NCBI GenBank assembly: GCA_937125455.1 | Contig: CAKZLK010000016.1 | Span: 124,001-188,000 of the forward strand | Length of the DNA: 64,000 nt | Direction: 5' to 3' | From: an uncultured Aequorivita sp. | GTDB taxonomy: Bacteria > Bacteroidota > Bacteroidia > Flavobacteriales > Flavobacteriaceae | Part shown: positions 24,629-32,987 of the stretch, in pieces | Layout: each line of letters begins with the position of its first letter | Position numbering within the stretch: the first letter of the stretch is position 1 | The notes under the pieces: model-generated | What the model was told of the DNA's origin: nothing | Seen by the model: only the letters and a program-made list of their open reading frames with translations | Databases searched by the model: none | Program-made: the position numbers and the translations under genes

Positions 24629-25972
24629 ATGTATACCAACTCTTTACAAGCCATTTCGCCCATTGACGGCAGATATGCATCAAAAACCGAAAGCTTAATA
24701 CCCTACTTTTCTGAAGAAGCGCTTATCCGTTATCGGGTTCAGGTAGAGATTGAGTACTTTATTGCCTTGGTGGAGCTAGAACTTCCACAATTAGCAGATT
24801 TCGACAGAAATCTTTTTTCAACCTTAAGAGATTGGTATTATGAGTTTACTGTTCAAGATGCCATAAAAATAAAGGAAACAGAAAAAGTTACCAACCACGA
24901 CGTGAAGGCTGTTGAATATTTTATAAAAGAAAAGTTTGACGCACTAAACCTGCAACAATACAAAGAGTTTATTCACTTTGGATTGACCTCACAAGATATA
25001 AACAACACTGCAATTCCACTTTCGCTTAAAGACGCGATCAACAATGTTTATGTTCCTCTTTTAATGGAAGTGAAAAATAAACTAAAAGAACTTTCCGAAG
25101 ATTGGGCAAATATATCAATGCTTGCCAGAACACACGGCCAACCAGCATCTCCTACCCGTTTGGGAAAGGAAATTGAAGTTTTTGTGGTTCGTATTGAGGA
25201 ACAGTTTGACTTAATGAACGATATAAAAAGTGCTGCAAAATTTGGCGGCGCAACTGGAAATTTCAATGCCCATAAAGTTGCCTATCCAAACATTGATTGG
25301 AGAGCTTTTGCAAAACAATTTGTTCAAGGAACCCTCGGGCTGCACCACTCCTTCCCTACTACACAGATTGAACATTACGACCATATGGCAGCGCTTTTTG
25401 ATTGCCTAAAAAGAATCAATAATATTTTGATTGATTTAGATAGAGACATTTGGACTTATGTTTCTATGGATTATTTTAAACAAAAAATAAAAGCTGGTGA
25501 AGTGGGATCCAGTGCAATGCCGCATAAAGTGAACCCGATAGATTTTGAAAACAGTGAAGGAAATCTCGGCATCGCCAATGCGCTTTTTGAACATCTTTCA
25601 GCCAAGCTTCCCATAAGTAGATTACAGCGTGACCTTACAGACAGTACGGTTTTAAGAAATATTGGAGTTCCTATTGGACATACACTTATCGCTCTTTATT
25701 CTACTTTAAAAGGCTTAAACAAGTTGGTGCTAAATGAAGTGAAATTTGCCGAAGATCTTGAAAATAACTGGGCTGTTGTAGCTGAAGCCATTCAAACGAT
25801 ACTTCGCCGTGAAGGCTATCCAAATCCATATGAAGCGCTGAAAGGTCTTACCCGGACAAACGAACGCATAAACGAAACTTCCATCGCTAATTTTATAGAA
25901 ACGTTGGAAGTGCCTGAAAGTGTGAAGCAAGAAATGCGAGATATCACGCCCGGAAACTATACGGGCATTTAA
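24629..25972 (+). CDS. purB: Adenylosuccinate lyase
   Basis: This 447-residue homotetrameric lyase acts in purine synthesis, splitting SAICAR to AICAR and adenylosuccinate to AMP. The N-terminus SLQAISPIDGRYASKTESL, the first conserved region HFGLTSQDINNTA, the second RTHGQPASPTRLGKE and the fumarase/aspartase signature GSSAMPHKVNPIDFENSEGN (about residues 292-311) are all present. This is the longer E. coli-like subtype. It is a single-gene unit with a promoter box in front and a shared terminator behind. Confidence 0.96.
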   Translation: MYTNSLQAISPIDGRYASKTESLIPYFSEEALIRYRVQVEIEYFIALVELELPQLADFDRNLFSTLRDWYYEFTVQDAIKIKETEKVTNHDVKAVEYFIKEKFDALNLQQYKEFIHFGLTSQDINNTAIPLSLKDAINNVYVPLLMEVKNKLKELSEDWANISMLARTHGQPASPTRLGKEIEVFVVRIEEQFDLMNDIKSAAKFGGATGNFNAHKVAYPNIDWRAFAKQFVQGTLGLHHSFPTTQIEHYDHMAALFDCLKRINNILIDLDRDIWTYVSMDYFKQKIKAGEVGSSAMPHKVNPIDFENSEGNLGIANALFEHLSAKLPISRLQRDLTDSTVLRNIGVPIGHTLIALYSTLKGLNKLVLNEVKFAEDLENNWAVVAEAIQTILRREGYPNPYEALKGLTRTNERINETSIANFIETLEVPESVKQEMRDITPGNYTGI

Positions 25973-25985
25973 TTATAGGAATAAA

Positions 25986-26020
25986 AAAAGGCTTCAACCC
26001 CAAATTGAGAGAAGCCTTTT
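25986..26020. terminator. Bidirectional intrinsic terminator
   Basis: The stem 25986-25995 / 26011-26020 (AAAAGGCTTC / GAAGCCTTTT) lies between convergent purB and the DUF4252 operon. Confidence 0.82.
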
Positions 26021-26041
26021 CAAACTATTAATCAACTAAAT

Positions 26042-26581
26042 TTAATCCTTAAATATTTCTCCAAAACCTTCGAGTTTGGAAATATCCAAATCGCCACGTT
26101 CTGCAGATTTCATAAGTTTCAGCATTTGATCCGGGCGCATATTCTCACCCAATAATCTGAAAACTGCAAAGCCACGTTTGTCATCGCTGGCAAAAACAAT
26201 TACCTCATCAATGGCGTCTTCTTCACCAGTATATTTTAGAGTTGCGTTCCAGCCATTGCTTTTTATACGTGTCAATTCTTTATACTGTTCTTGGTCCAAA
26301 ATATTTTTTAACTTATTTCTTTCCGTATCGTAATCTGCCGTATCGCCTTCTTTTATTGGATAGGCAACCACATTCACTTTCTTGATTGTGTTTAGAATAT
26401 CCTTCTCTTCTTGGGTAAAATTACTGTTTCTTCCTTGAAGCAAACTAGCTGCAACGTCCACTTTCATAAACTTATCATCATCCTGTTTCTCTACTAAATA
26501 CTTCTGTAAAGATTTATCGCTACAGGATGTTAATGCTACAAAACCCAACATCAAGGCTAAAAAATATCTTGTGAGCCCCAT
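26042..26581 (-). CDS. DUF4252 family lipoprotein
   Basis: This 179-residue protein has a lipoprotein signal (hydrophobic stretch to LTSC, Cys20), so it is anchored in the cell envelope. The mature part carries the DUF4252 pattern shared with its upstream neighbour: a helical start, a YPIKEGDTADYDTERNKLKNIL region and a C-terminal IDEVIVFASDDKRGFAVFRLLGENM strand pair. It starts 2 bases after the preceding gene and is last in a four-gene unit led by an ECF sigma factor. No molecular function is known for the family. Confidence 0.82.
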   Translation of the reverse strand: MGLTRYFLALMLGFVALTSCSDKSLQKYLVEKQDDDKFMKVDVAASLLQGRNSNFTQEEKDILNTIKKVNVVAYPIKEGDTADYDTERNKLKNILDQEQYKELTRIKSNGWNATLKYTGEEDAIDEVIVFASDDKRGFAVFRLLGENMRPDQMLKLMKSAERGDLDISKLEGFGEIFKD

Positions 26582-26583
26582 AA

Positions 26584-27123
26584 TTATTGTTTTTTGGTTT
26601 TATCTATATTTTTCAATTGATCACCGCCAGGCACTTTTAGATCTTCCGTTAATTTTGAAATCTGCTTCAAATCAATATTGCCAGTTATACTCATTATTAC
26701 CGTGGTAGGTTTTCCGTCCACCACTCCATCAAGATGCATCAAGAGTTCACTTACAAAATTTTCACTTTTGCCTTCTTTGCTGTAGAATTTAATGTTTTTA
26801 CCATCTTCTTTCACACGCATCAATTCGCCCAAATTCTTTGAAGCTGAAATATATTTTGCAACAGCAGCGTCCATTTTTTGAGCAACCGCAGGATTATTTG
26901 TTGTGAAAATTTTAATGTTGTCCAAGTCATTAACCATTTTAAGATAAGACTGCGCTTCGGGATCAGTTGAGTTTAGATCCATTTTGCTCAAAAGTTTGAA
27001 CATGTTTTTTGTGACCACTACAGAAGTTACATCTTTTTCATCCTCAAAGGAATCAAAAGCGTTTTGACCCCAAGAAACTATCGGTGCTATTGCCAGTGCT
27101 AATACTATTGCTATTTTTTTCAT
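26584..27123 (-). CDS. DUF4252 family secreted protein
   Basis: The protein has 179 residues and a signal peptide (MKKIAIVLALAIAPIVSWGQ) without a lipobox cysteine, so it is probably periplasmic. The domain continues with VVVTKNMFKLLSKMDL, a middle region (NIKIFTTNNPAVAQKMDAAVAKYI) and the paired strands ENFVSELLMHLDGVVDGKPTTVIMSITGNIDLKQI. It has the same length and overall layout as the lipoprotein downstream, and the two are probable ancient duplicates differing in anchoring. It is co-transcribed with the sigma and anti-sigma-like genes upstream. Confidence 0.82.
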   Translation of the reverse strand: MKKIAIVLALAIAPIVSWGQNAFDSFEDEKDVTSVVVTKNMFKLLSKMDLNSTDPEAQSYLKMVNDLDNIKIFTTNNPAVAQKMDAAVAKYISASKNLGELMRVKEDGKNIKFYSKEGKSENFVSELLMHLDGVVDGKPTTVIMSITGNIDLKQISKLTEDLKVPGGDQLKNIDKTKKQ

Positions 27124-27147
27124 TTTGTTTAAATTATTAATTGTTTG

Positions 27148-27585
27148 TTATTTTAAAATTTTATTTTTTGTTACTGTAAATTGTTGTACAAAACTTAGTT
27201 GTTCAGCCCCTTTGTTTAAGTTTTCAGAAAGGAGCATCATAGCATTTTTACTTTTTTCAAAAGCTGCCAAAGCGTCCCTTTCCTCTTGGCTATAATGAGG
27301 CTGTGAAAAGTAAAAGCTTCCTATACCAAACGCTACCACGAGTATTGCCGCTGCAGAATACCATTGTTTTTTAATGATTTTCGGTTTACTTTTGGGCAAG
27401 GTGAATGCTTTGTTTGAGCGCTCTTCTTTTGCTGCTTTCAACCCAGCGAATATTGGCTGATATTGAACCAGATCATCCGCAACTTTTCCATTATTGAAAT
27501 AGTTCTGTAAAGCTTTTTCTTCTTCAAGGTTGGTCGTGCCTTCAAAATAAGCATCCAGTATTTTTTTTATTTTAACCGATTCCAT
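27148..27585 (-). CDS. Putative anti-sigma factor (single-pass membrane protein)
   Basis: This 145-residue protein has a cytosolic N-terminal part of about 70 residues (KIKKILDAYFEGTTNLEEEKALQNYF) that resembles the short zinc-free anti-sigma domains of Bacteroidota. One membrane span follows (about residues 75-92, YSAAAILVVAFGIGSFYF), then an external tail of about 50 residues. Its start codon overlaps the end of the ECF sigma gene by 14 bases, the standard coupling of a sigma/anti-sigma pair. The role is inferred from topology and position, not from a catalytic motif. Confidence 0.72.
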   Translation of the reverse strand: MESVKIKKILDAYFEGTTNLEEEKALQNYFNNGKVADDLVQYQPIFAGLKAAKEERSNKAFTLPKSKPKIIKKQWYSAAAILVVAFGIGSFYFSQPHYSQEERDALAAFEKSKNAMMLLSENLNKGAEQLSFVQQFTVTKNKILK

Positions 27586-28078
27586 AATTGTATTTTTTAA
27601 TCATTGCATCTCTTACTGTTTTTCTTGCGCGGGAAAGCGCCACTCTTATTGCTGTTTCGTTACTATCAAGCATTTGGGCAATTTCGGAAAATTCAAACTG
27701 TTCCACATCCCGCAGTTGAAGCACTATTTTCTGTTGCTCAGGGAGGGATTCCATTATTTTGAAAACCATTTCAACGCCATCATTCGCTTCAATGTTTTTT
27801 TCAATATTTTCTGAAGTTTGATAATTGCTGTGAACGATTTTTAAATTTGATGCTTGTTTCGATTTCAATCTGTCCAAACAATAATTTTTAGTCATCGTGA
27901 TTGCAAAGGCTTCAGGGTTTTTATAGTTTTCAATATTCTGTTTTCCGTTCCACAATTTCAAATAAACTTCTTGCACTGCATCTTCAGCTTCATCTTTGGA
28001 AACCAGAATTCTTTTGGCCAAACGGTAAAGTTTATCCTTATAAGGCATTACTAATGCTATAAATTCAGTTTTGTCCAT
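27572..28078 (-). CDS. ECF-type RNA polymerase sigma factor
   Basis: This 168-residue group 4 sigma factor has region 2 with DEAEDAVQEVYLKLWNGKQNIENYKNPEAFAITMTKNYCLDRLK and region 4 with LPEQQKIVLQLRDVEQFEFSEIAQMLDSNETAIRVALSRARKTVRD. It is first in an operon with the anti-sigma-like gene and two DUF4252 genes, so these envelope proteins are probably its targets. A GTAAC/CGTC pair with ECF promoter spacing lies 38-62 bases upstream and suggests autoregulation. Confidence 0.92.
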   Translation of the reverse strand: MDKTEFIALVMPYKDKLYRLAKRILVSKDEAEDAVQEVYLKLWNGKQNIENYKNPEAFAITMTKNYCLDRLKSKQASNLKIVHSNYQTSENIEKNIEANDGVEMVFKIMESLPEQQKIVLQLRDVEQFEFSEIAQMLDSNETAIRVALSRARKTVRDAMIKKYNYGIG

Positions 28079-28115
28079 TTGGTTTGGTTGTTGTTTTTCT
28101 GGCTTCTATTTAAAT

Positions 28116-28140
28116 GACGAATAGCATCAATTTTTGTTAC
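28116..28140 (-). promoter_or_regulatory. Candidate ECF-dependent autoregulatory promoter
   Basis: On the minus strand GTAAC (28140-28136) and CGTC (28119-28116) are separated by 16 bases, the form of many ECF sigma promoters (AAC in -35, CGTC in -10). It lies 38 bases ahead of the sigma start codon and no TAnnTTTG box is evident there. Confidence 0.5.
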
Positions 28141-28332
28141 AATCCATTTAAAAGAAATTAAGAGTTAAGTAACAGGAACGTTTTTCCACTTGACAGCTCA
28201 GTAGCATTGTTTCCATTAACAACAATTCATTTTAAATCATCTAAATTAATTTCAGCTAAAAAACATATTTTTACTATTGCAATATAATCCCTAATTTACC
28301 TGTTTAAATTCTATACATTAATAAACCTTCTT

Positions 28333-29727
28333 ATGAAAAGAAAAATTTTCATTCCCCTATTGGTCATTTCCGCACTATTGGTATCATGTTTTAAAGATGC
28401 TGACGACACCGTTCAACCGGCATCAACACTTGACATACAAAACTTTATATACCGAGGGTTAAATTATTATTACCTCTACAAATCGGATACCCCTGAACTC
28501 GCAAACGATGCATTTGCCAACCAAGGCGAACTTGATGGTTTTTTACAAAATTATGATACTCCAGAATCTTTATTTGATTATTTAATATCTCCTGAGGATC
28601 GGTTCAGCAATCTCTATAGTGATTTTACCGTAATTGAAGATGCCTTGAGTGGTATCAGCTTAAGCAACGGAATGGAATTTGGGCTAGTATACTATCCCGA
28701 CGGAAGTGGTAATGTTTTTGGATATGTTCGCTATGTTTTACCAAATACGGACGCTGAATTGCAAGGTTTAAAACGCGGCGATCTTTTTACAACTATTGAT
28801 GGGCAGCAAATAAATCAAACAAACTATAACGATTTATTATCTACAAACAGTTATACTATTGGCCTCGCTACTTATGATGGAGCCAATTTCACTTCTACAG
28901 GGCAAACAGCACTGCTCAACAAAACCCAATACAACGAAAATCCAGTTTTTTTGGCAAAAACGCTTGATGTGAATGGAGAAAAAATTGGCTATTTAATGTA
29001 TAATGGCTTCATCAAAGACTATGATACACAACTTAATAATGCCTTTGCGCAATTTAAGGCAGATGGAGCTACCAACCTTGTTCTGGATCTTCGATATAAT
29101 GGTGGTGGTGCAGTTGAAACGGCAACAGATTTAGCCAGTATGATTACAGGGCAATTTAACGGACAGGTTTTTTATAAAGAATTTTGGAATGCAGACCGCC
29201 AAGCCGCAAATGCTGAGAATGGGCTTTTTGACAGTTCTATTAGCAATGGTTCAGCTATAAACAGCCTAAACCTAAGTAATGTCTATATATTAACAACACG
29301 AAGAACGGCTTCTGCTAGTGAGCTTGTTATAAACGGTCTCAACCCATACATAAATACAGTACAAGTGGGCGATACAACTACTGGAAAATTTCAGGCCTCC
29401 TTTCTTCTTTATGATGCACCTGCGCCTAATTTTAGCAGGCAAGAAGCAAATCCTTCACATAACTATGCAATGCTTCCGTTGGTTTTCAAAACGTCCAACG
29501 CTGCTGGAAATACTGATTATGGAGATGGATTGTTTCCGCAAATTGCTTTAAAGGAAAATTATTTCAACCTTGGTCAGCTTGGCGATGAAAACGAACCACT
29601 TCTTGCAGCGGCACTTTTTGAAATTGTCGGAAGACCATTGCCCGTTAAAAAAGATTTTAAATCATTAAAAGAACTATCAGACAGTAATGCCAATTCTCCG
29701 ATTTATGGCAAAATGATTGGGAATTAA
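28333..29727 (+). CDS. S41 family (C-terminal-processing-like) peptidase, lipoprotein
   Basis: The protein has 464 residues. The signal sequence ends in a lipobox (LLVSC, Cys19), so it is membrane-anchored. A helical N-terminal region (LDIQNFIYRGLNYYYLYKS) is followed by a PDZ-like stretch (about residues 110-175, YVRYVLPNTDAELQGLKRGDLFTTIDGQ). The S41 core has LVLDLRYNGGGAVETATDLASM and the nucleophile segment TASASE (325-330) with the general-base Lys352 in TTTGK. It would cleave proteins in the periplasm or at the cell surface. It stands alone between the sigma operon and a convergent B12 operon. Confidence 0.85.
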   Translation: MKRKIFIPLLVISALLVSCFKDADDTVQPASTLDIQNFIYRGLNYYYLYKSDTPELANDAFANQGELDGFLQNYDTPESLFDYLISPEDRFSNLYSDFTVIEDALSGISLSNGMEFGLVYYPDGSGNVFGYVRYVLPNTDAELQGLKRGDLFTTIDGQQINQTNYNDLLSTNSYTIGLATYDGANFTSTGQTALLNKTQYNENPVFLAKTLDVNGEKIGYLMYNGFIKDYDTQLNNAFAQFKADGATNLVLDLRYNGGGAVETATDLASMITGQFNGQVFYKEFWNADRQAANAENGLFDSSISNGSAINSLNLSNVYILTTRRTASASELVINGLNPYINTVQVGDTTTGKFQASFLLYDAPAPNFSRQEANPSHNYAMLPLVFKTSNAAGNTDYGDGLFPQIALKENYFNLGQLGDENEPLLAAALFEIVGRPLPVKKDFKSLKELSDSNANSPIYGKMIGN

Positions 29728-29743
29728 AGAATAACTGTACATT

Positions 29744-29783
29744 AAAAAAATCCATTAAGCTTCGCTACTTAATGGATTTTTTT
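29744..29783. terminator. Bidirectional intrinsic terminator
   Basis: A perfect 16-base stem (29744-29759 / 29768-29783), with core ATCCATTAAG and seven A or T at the ends, lies between convergent genes. Confidence 0.9.
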
Positions 29784-29799
29784 AAAAAGCCTATGAGGC

Positions 29800-30849
29800 C
29801 TATTCATTAAAATAAATTCCGCCAGGAACGATACCAGTTTGGAAGTCCTGAATTTGTTGATTGGTGGATATATCATAAATCAATAAAGAACCTTTGCTAG
29901 CGTAATCCTTTGCATCAGCAGCGAATAGTTTTCCATCTTTTGCTTGGAGTGTATAAAAATTACCTGTGATAATGTCTGTTCCCGGTAATGAAATGGAAGA
30001 GCTATTCAACTTATAAACCTTTCCATCAAGATTATAAAAAAGATTGGTTCCGTCCATTGTCAAACTGTTTGGATGCTCTGTTATTCCAAAAGTAAATGTT
30101 TGTGAAACCTGTCCTGTCGAAAGATCTATTTTAACTAGCATACCGGCAGTTTCAATGCCAGCATAGCTTGGGGTTCCACCACAAAGCACATAAAGTACAT
30201 TTCCCGAAACTACCATAGAGTTGGGAACATCACCCACAGTTATAGTGCCTTCAACTGAGTTTCCAGAAATTACGGTTATTAAATTGTTTTGTCCGTATGC
30301 GCCTTGGTGTGCAACATATATTTTACTGTTGTAGGAAACCATTCTCTCAGGGCCATAAGCAACAGGAATAGTTGAAGAAATTGTATTTGTTCTTAAGTCC
30401 AAAACGGCAACATAATCATCGGTACTATTATTTGGGTCACCCCAATTGCTAACATATCCTTTGTTCCCATCTATACTAACAAAATAACGCGGATTGTTCA
30501 AGCCCGTTTTTATAGAATCTACAATTTGAAATGTATAACGGTCTGCTACCATGATTTTTTGCGAATTGCTTACCACTATATACGCATTGCTATCTTGAAA
30601 GCCCATTGACTGAACAATATTGCCCAAATTGGTTCCGTTTACGCTTTTATATATAGTTTGGGCAACTGTACTGTAATCTTCAGAAATATAAGTAATGGTA
30701 CCACTTCCATTATTGAAAGGACCTTCATTGGTAACCAAAATACCTTTTTCAAAAGCTGCTGGAACATATTCGGGTTGGTCGTCATTATCACTGCTACAAG
30801 CTGTAAAAAATAAAGTCGTAAGAGCTAAAAAAAGTATTTTGTTCATCAT
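29800..30849 (-). CDS. YncE-like beta-propeller lipoprotein, candidate BtuG-type cobalamin-binding protein
   Basis: This 349-residue surface-type lipoprotein has a signal peptide with lipobox FFTAC followed by SSDNDDQPE, an acidic stretch of the kind used for surface export in Bacteroidota. The rest is repeated propeller blades (GILVTNEGPFNNGSGTITYI, YVAVLDLRTNTISSTIPV, ISGNSVEGTITVGDVPNSMV, GSLLIYDISTN). It follows the BtuB-like receptor by 13 bases in an operon headed by a cobalamin riboswitch. In Bacteroides the propeller lipoprotein BtuG is encoded with BtuB, sits on it and captures vitamin B12 with very high affinity. Position, fold and regulation support the same role here. Confidence 0.82.
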   Translation of the reverse strand: MMNKILFLALTTLFFTACSSDNDDQPEYVPAAFEKGILVTNEGPFNNGSGTITYISEDYSTVAQTIYKSVNGTNLGNIVQSMGFQDSNAYIVVSNSQKIMVADRYTFQIVDSIKTGLNNPRYFVSIDGNKGYVSNWGDPNNSTDDYVAVLDLRTNTISSTIPVAYGPERMVSYNSKIYVAHQGAYGQNNLITVISGNSVEGTITVGDVPNSMVVSGNVLYVLCGGTPSYAGIETAGMLVKIDLSTGQVSQTFTFGITEHPNSLTMDGTNLFYNLDGKVYKLNSSSISLPGTDIITGNFYTLQAKDGKLFAADAKDYASKGSLLIYDISTNQQIQDFQTGIVPGGIYFNE

Positions 30850-30862
30850 TTTTATTATAGTT

Positions 30863-32695
30863 TTATATGTTAAATTTTAAGAAGATTTCTATATTTCGTG
30901 ACGGCATTGGCCTATACGCTACGTTTTCATAATATATATTAAAAACATTATTGAGCCTACTACCAAAAGAGAGATTTGTATTACCCGACAATCTATATTC
31001 CGCTCCAAGATTAAAAATGGTATACGCATTCACGTACTCGCTATTGTCCGTTGTAGTATATGCTTCTCCATTAAACAAACCCTGGGCATAAAAAGAAATT
31101 TGTTTAAAATAATATTGCAGCGTTCCACCTGCTTTGTGAAAAGGCACATAAATAAGTTGCTTTTCTTTTTCCAAATCTTCCGCTTTGGTATACGAATAGT
31201 TTGCATAAAAATCTAAAGTCTGCCGATTACTGAACTTTAGGGAATAATCCAAATTTATCTCAATGCCGTAATTCTTAGTCTTATTTATATTTAATGGTTG
31301 CCAAAGGCCGCCGCTATTAGGCACCCATTTAATTAAATCTTTAGAAGAAATGTAGTAAGCAGCTACATCTGCCTTCAAATTTCCGTAGTAAAATTCCTGG
31401 CCCAATTCAACTTGGTATGATGTCTCTGGCTGTATATTTAAATTGCCTCCAGCGTACCAATACAGATCATTAAATGTGGGAATACGATAATTCCTAGAAC
31501 CATTTAAACGAAGGACATAATTTTCTGATACCTTATATTTCGCATCCGCAGAAAAAAGAAAGGGATTGTCAAAATCATTCAAAAATTCTTTTCTCAGATT
31601 GATTCCGTAATTAAACTTTTCTGAAATTTTATGGTTTATTAACCCCACAGCCGCCAATGTTTTTCGAGAATTACGCCCCACATTATCGCCTTCAGCATCA
31701 ATAAAGGTATATTCAACCTTACCATTTATACGAAGTTTTTTAATAAGTAAAACTTCTGTTTGAAGTGATCCAATAAAAGTATTCGCTTTACCTCCATTAT
31801 TGAACGGTTTTTCACTGTCTGGAAAATAGCTGTACTTTTCAAAAAGATGCGCTATACCGGCTTTTGTATTAAAAACTCCTATTTTTTTTTGTAATTGCCA
31901 AAGATTTCGGGTTGCAATGTCTTTATAGGCGTCTTTCCCTAAGGTGTTCAAACTACCTGAGAAATTACGATCGTTGTAGATGTATTCAGAATTCCACGTG
32001 GCCACACCATTTTTCAGTTTTCTTGCTTCATTCACTTTTGCGGCAAAACGCAAAAAACTACCGTGATCGTTAGTTTTATTCTTTCCAACGTATTCATAAT
32101 CGTTTTCAGAACTAATAAAATCCACACCAACATTTAAATAATGATCTCCCCATATTTGCGTTGTACTGGCATTTCCGGCCAGAGTTGAAAAACTTCCGTA
32201 GCGAATCCCTACCTTAGTTATATCGTTTTTTTTAAAAGAAAAAGTATTGTTTAAATGAATACTTCCGCCAACGGCACCACTTCCGTATTGAACACCTCCT
32301 CCTCCACTTCTAATATCAATTTCATTATAATTTAACGGTGAAATTGTATTAAAATCCATTTGTCCAGTAAATACAGAATTAATGTTTATACCATTCCAGA
32401 TAACCGCAGTTTGTGCAGCATTTGTACCTCGGAACGAAGGTGAAGAAACCATTCCAAAGCCATTCTCTTTAAAATAAATTGAAGTATTATAACGAAGTGT
32501 TTCCGTTAATGAAGCTGCATTTCTTTCAACAACCGAATCTGTTAGTTTTTCAAGTTTGAAACCCTTTGAAAAATGGACGAGTTTCCCATCAGAAAGTATT
32601 ACTTCGGGCAACTGCTGAATACTATCCAATTGTGCATATGCAGAAAAAGTGCACAGGAAAAGTACCAAAATAATATGGAAAATGTTTTGCTTCAT
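30863..32695 (-). CDS. TonB-dependent receptor, BtuB-like vitamin B12 transporter
   Basis: This 610-residue outer-membrane receptor has a signal peptide (to SAYAQ) followed by a plug domain: NAASLTETLRYNTSIYFKENGFGMVSSPSFRGTNAAQTAVIWNGININS, then IDIRSGGGGVQYGSGAVGGSIHL. The 22-strand barrel ends in a C-terminal aromatic-rich strand (NIEIFLKFNI). There is no N-terminal carboxypeptidase-like extension, so this is a BtuB-sized receptor rather than a SusC type. A cobalamin riboswitch precedes it, a BtuG-like lipoprotein follows it and BtuFCD genes are divergent from it. Together these strongly indicate corrinoid uptake. Confidence 0.9.
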   Translation of the reverse strand: MKQNIFHIILVLFLCTFSAYAQLDSIQQLPEVILSDGKLVHFSKGFKLEKLTDSVVERNAASLTETLRYNTSIYFKENGFGMVSSPSFRGTNAAQTAVIWNGININSVFTGQMDFNTISPLNYNEIDIRSGGGGVQYGSGAVGGSIHLNNTFSFKKNDITKVGIRYGSFSTLAGNASTTQIWGDHYLNVGVDFISSENDYEYVGKNKTNDHGSFLRFAAKVNEARKLKNGVATWNSEYIYNDRNFSGSLNTLGKDAYKDIATRNLWQLQKKIGVFNTKAGIAHLFEKYSYFPDSEKPFNNGGKANTFIGSLQTEVLLIKKLRINGKVEYTFIDAEGDNVGRNSRKTLAAVGLINHKISEKFNYGINLRKEFLNDFDNPFLFSADAKYKVSENYVLRLNGSRNYRIPTFNDLYWYAGGNLNIQPETSYQVELGQEFYYGNLKADVAAYYISSKDLIKWVPNSGGLWQPLNINKTKNYGIEINLDYSLKFSNRQTLDFYANYSYTKAEDLEKEKQLIYVPFHKAGGTLQYYFKQISFYAQGLFNGEAYTTTDNSEYVNAYTIFNLGAEYRLSGNTNLSFGSRLNNVFNIYYENVAYRPMPSRNIEIFLKFNI

Positions 32696-32737
32696 AATTC
32701 AACCTTTATCCCGAAAGTTTGATGATTTTATGTTACG

Positions 32738-32892
32738 AATTCGGCAGGTCTCCTGGCTTGTCTTTTGTGCCACCTTCCCATCCCGATAGCTATCAAGACA
32801 GTGGTTTTTGAAGCATGCACGTCCGAAAATGACTTCGAAACGACTTACAGTTGCGGGAACAGCTTCGGTTTTTAACCGAATTCCCTTTTAAG
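32738..32892 (-). promoter_or_regulatory. Cobalamin riboswitch
   Basis: Read on the minus strand, the leader contains AGGGAATTCGGTT (from 32890), then CCCGCAACTGTAAGTCG (from 32857), CCACTG (from 32804), GGGAAGGTGGCAC and finally AAGCCAGGAGACCTGCC (ending at 32744), the B12-box core of the Cbl riboswitch. The order and spacing match this RNA class. It lies 43 bases ahead of the BtuB-like receptor gene and would shut off the receptor and lipoprotein when adenosyl- or methylcobalamin is plentiful. Confidence 0.93.
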
Positions 32893-32934
32893 AGCTTTTT
32901 TCCGTAATAGAAATCAGCTCACCAAAATTCCTTA

Positions 32935-32967
32935 CAAAAATAGACTTTAAATACTAGTTAACCCAAA
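32935..32967 (-). promoter_or_regulatory. Promoter of the riboswitch-btuB transcript
   Basis: On the minus strand TTTG (32967-32964) and TATTTTTG (32942-32935) are spaced 21 bases; transcription would start about 40 bases before the riboswitch aptamer. Confidence 0.65.
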
Positions 32968-32976
32968 CAAAACTAT

Positions 32977-32984
32977 TATTTTTG
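32977..32984 (+). promoter_or_regulatory. Putative -7 box of the btuFCD operon
   Basis: TATTTTTG on the plus strand ends four bases before the btuF ATG, which predicts a leaderless or nearly leaderless mRNA. No TTG is well spaced upstream, so this is tentative. Confidence 0.35.
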
Positions 32985-32987
32985 AGG

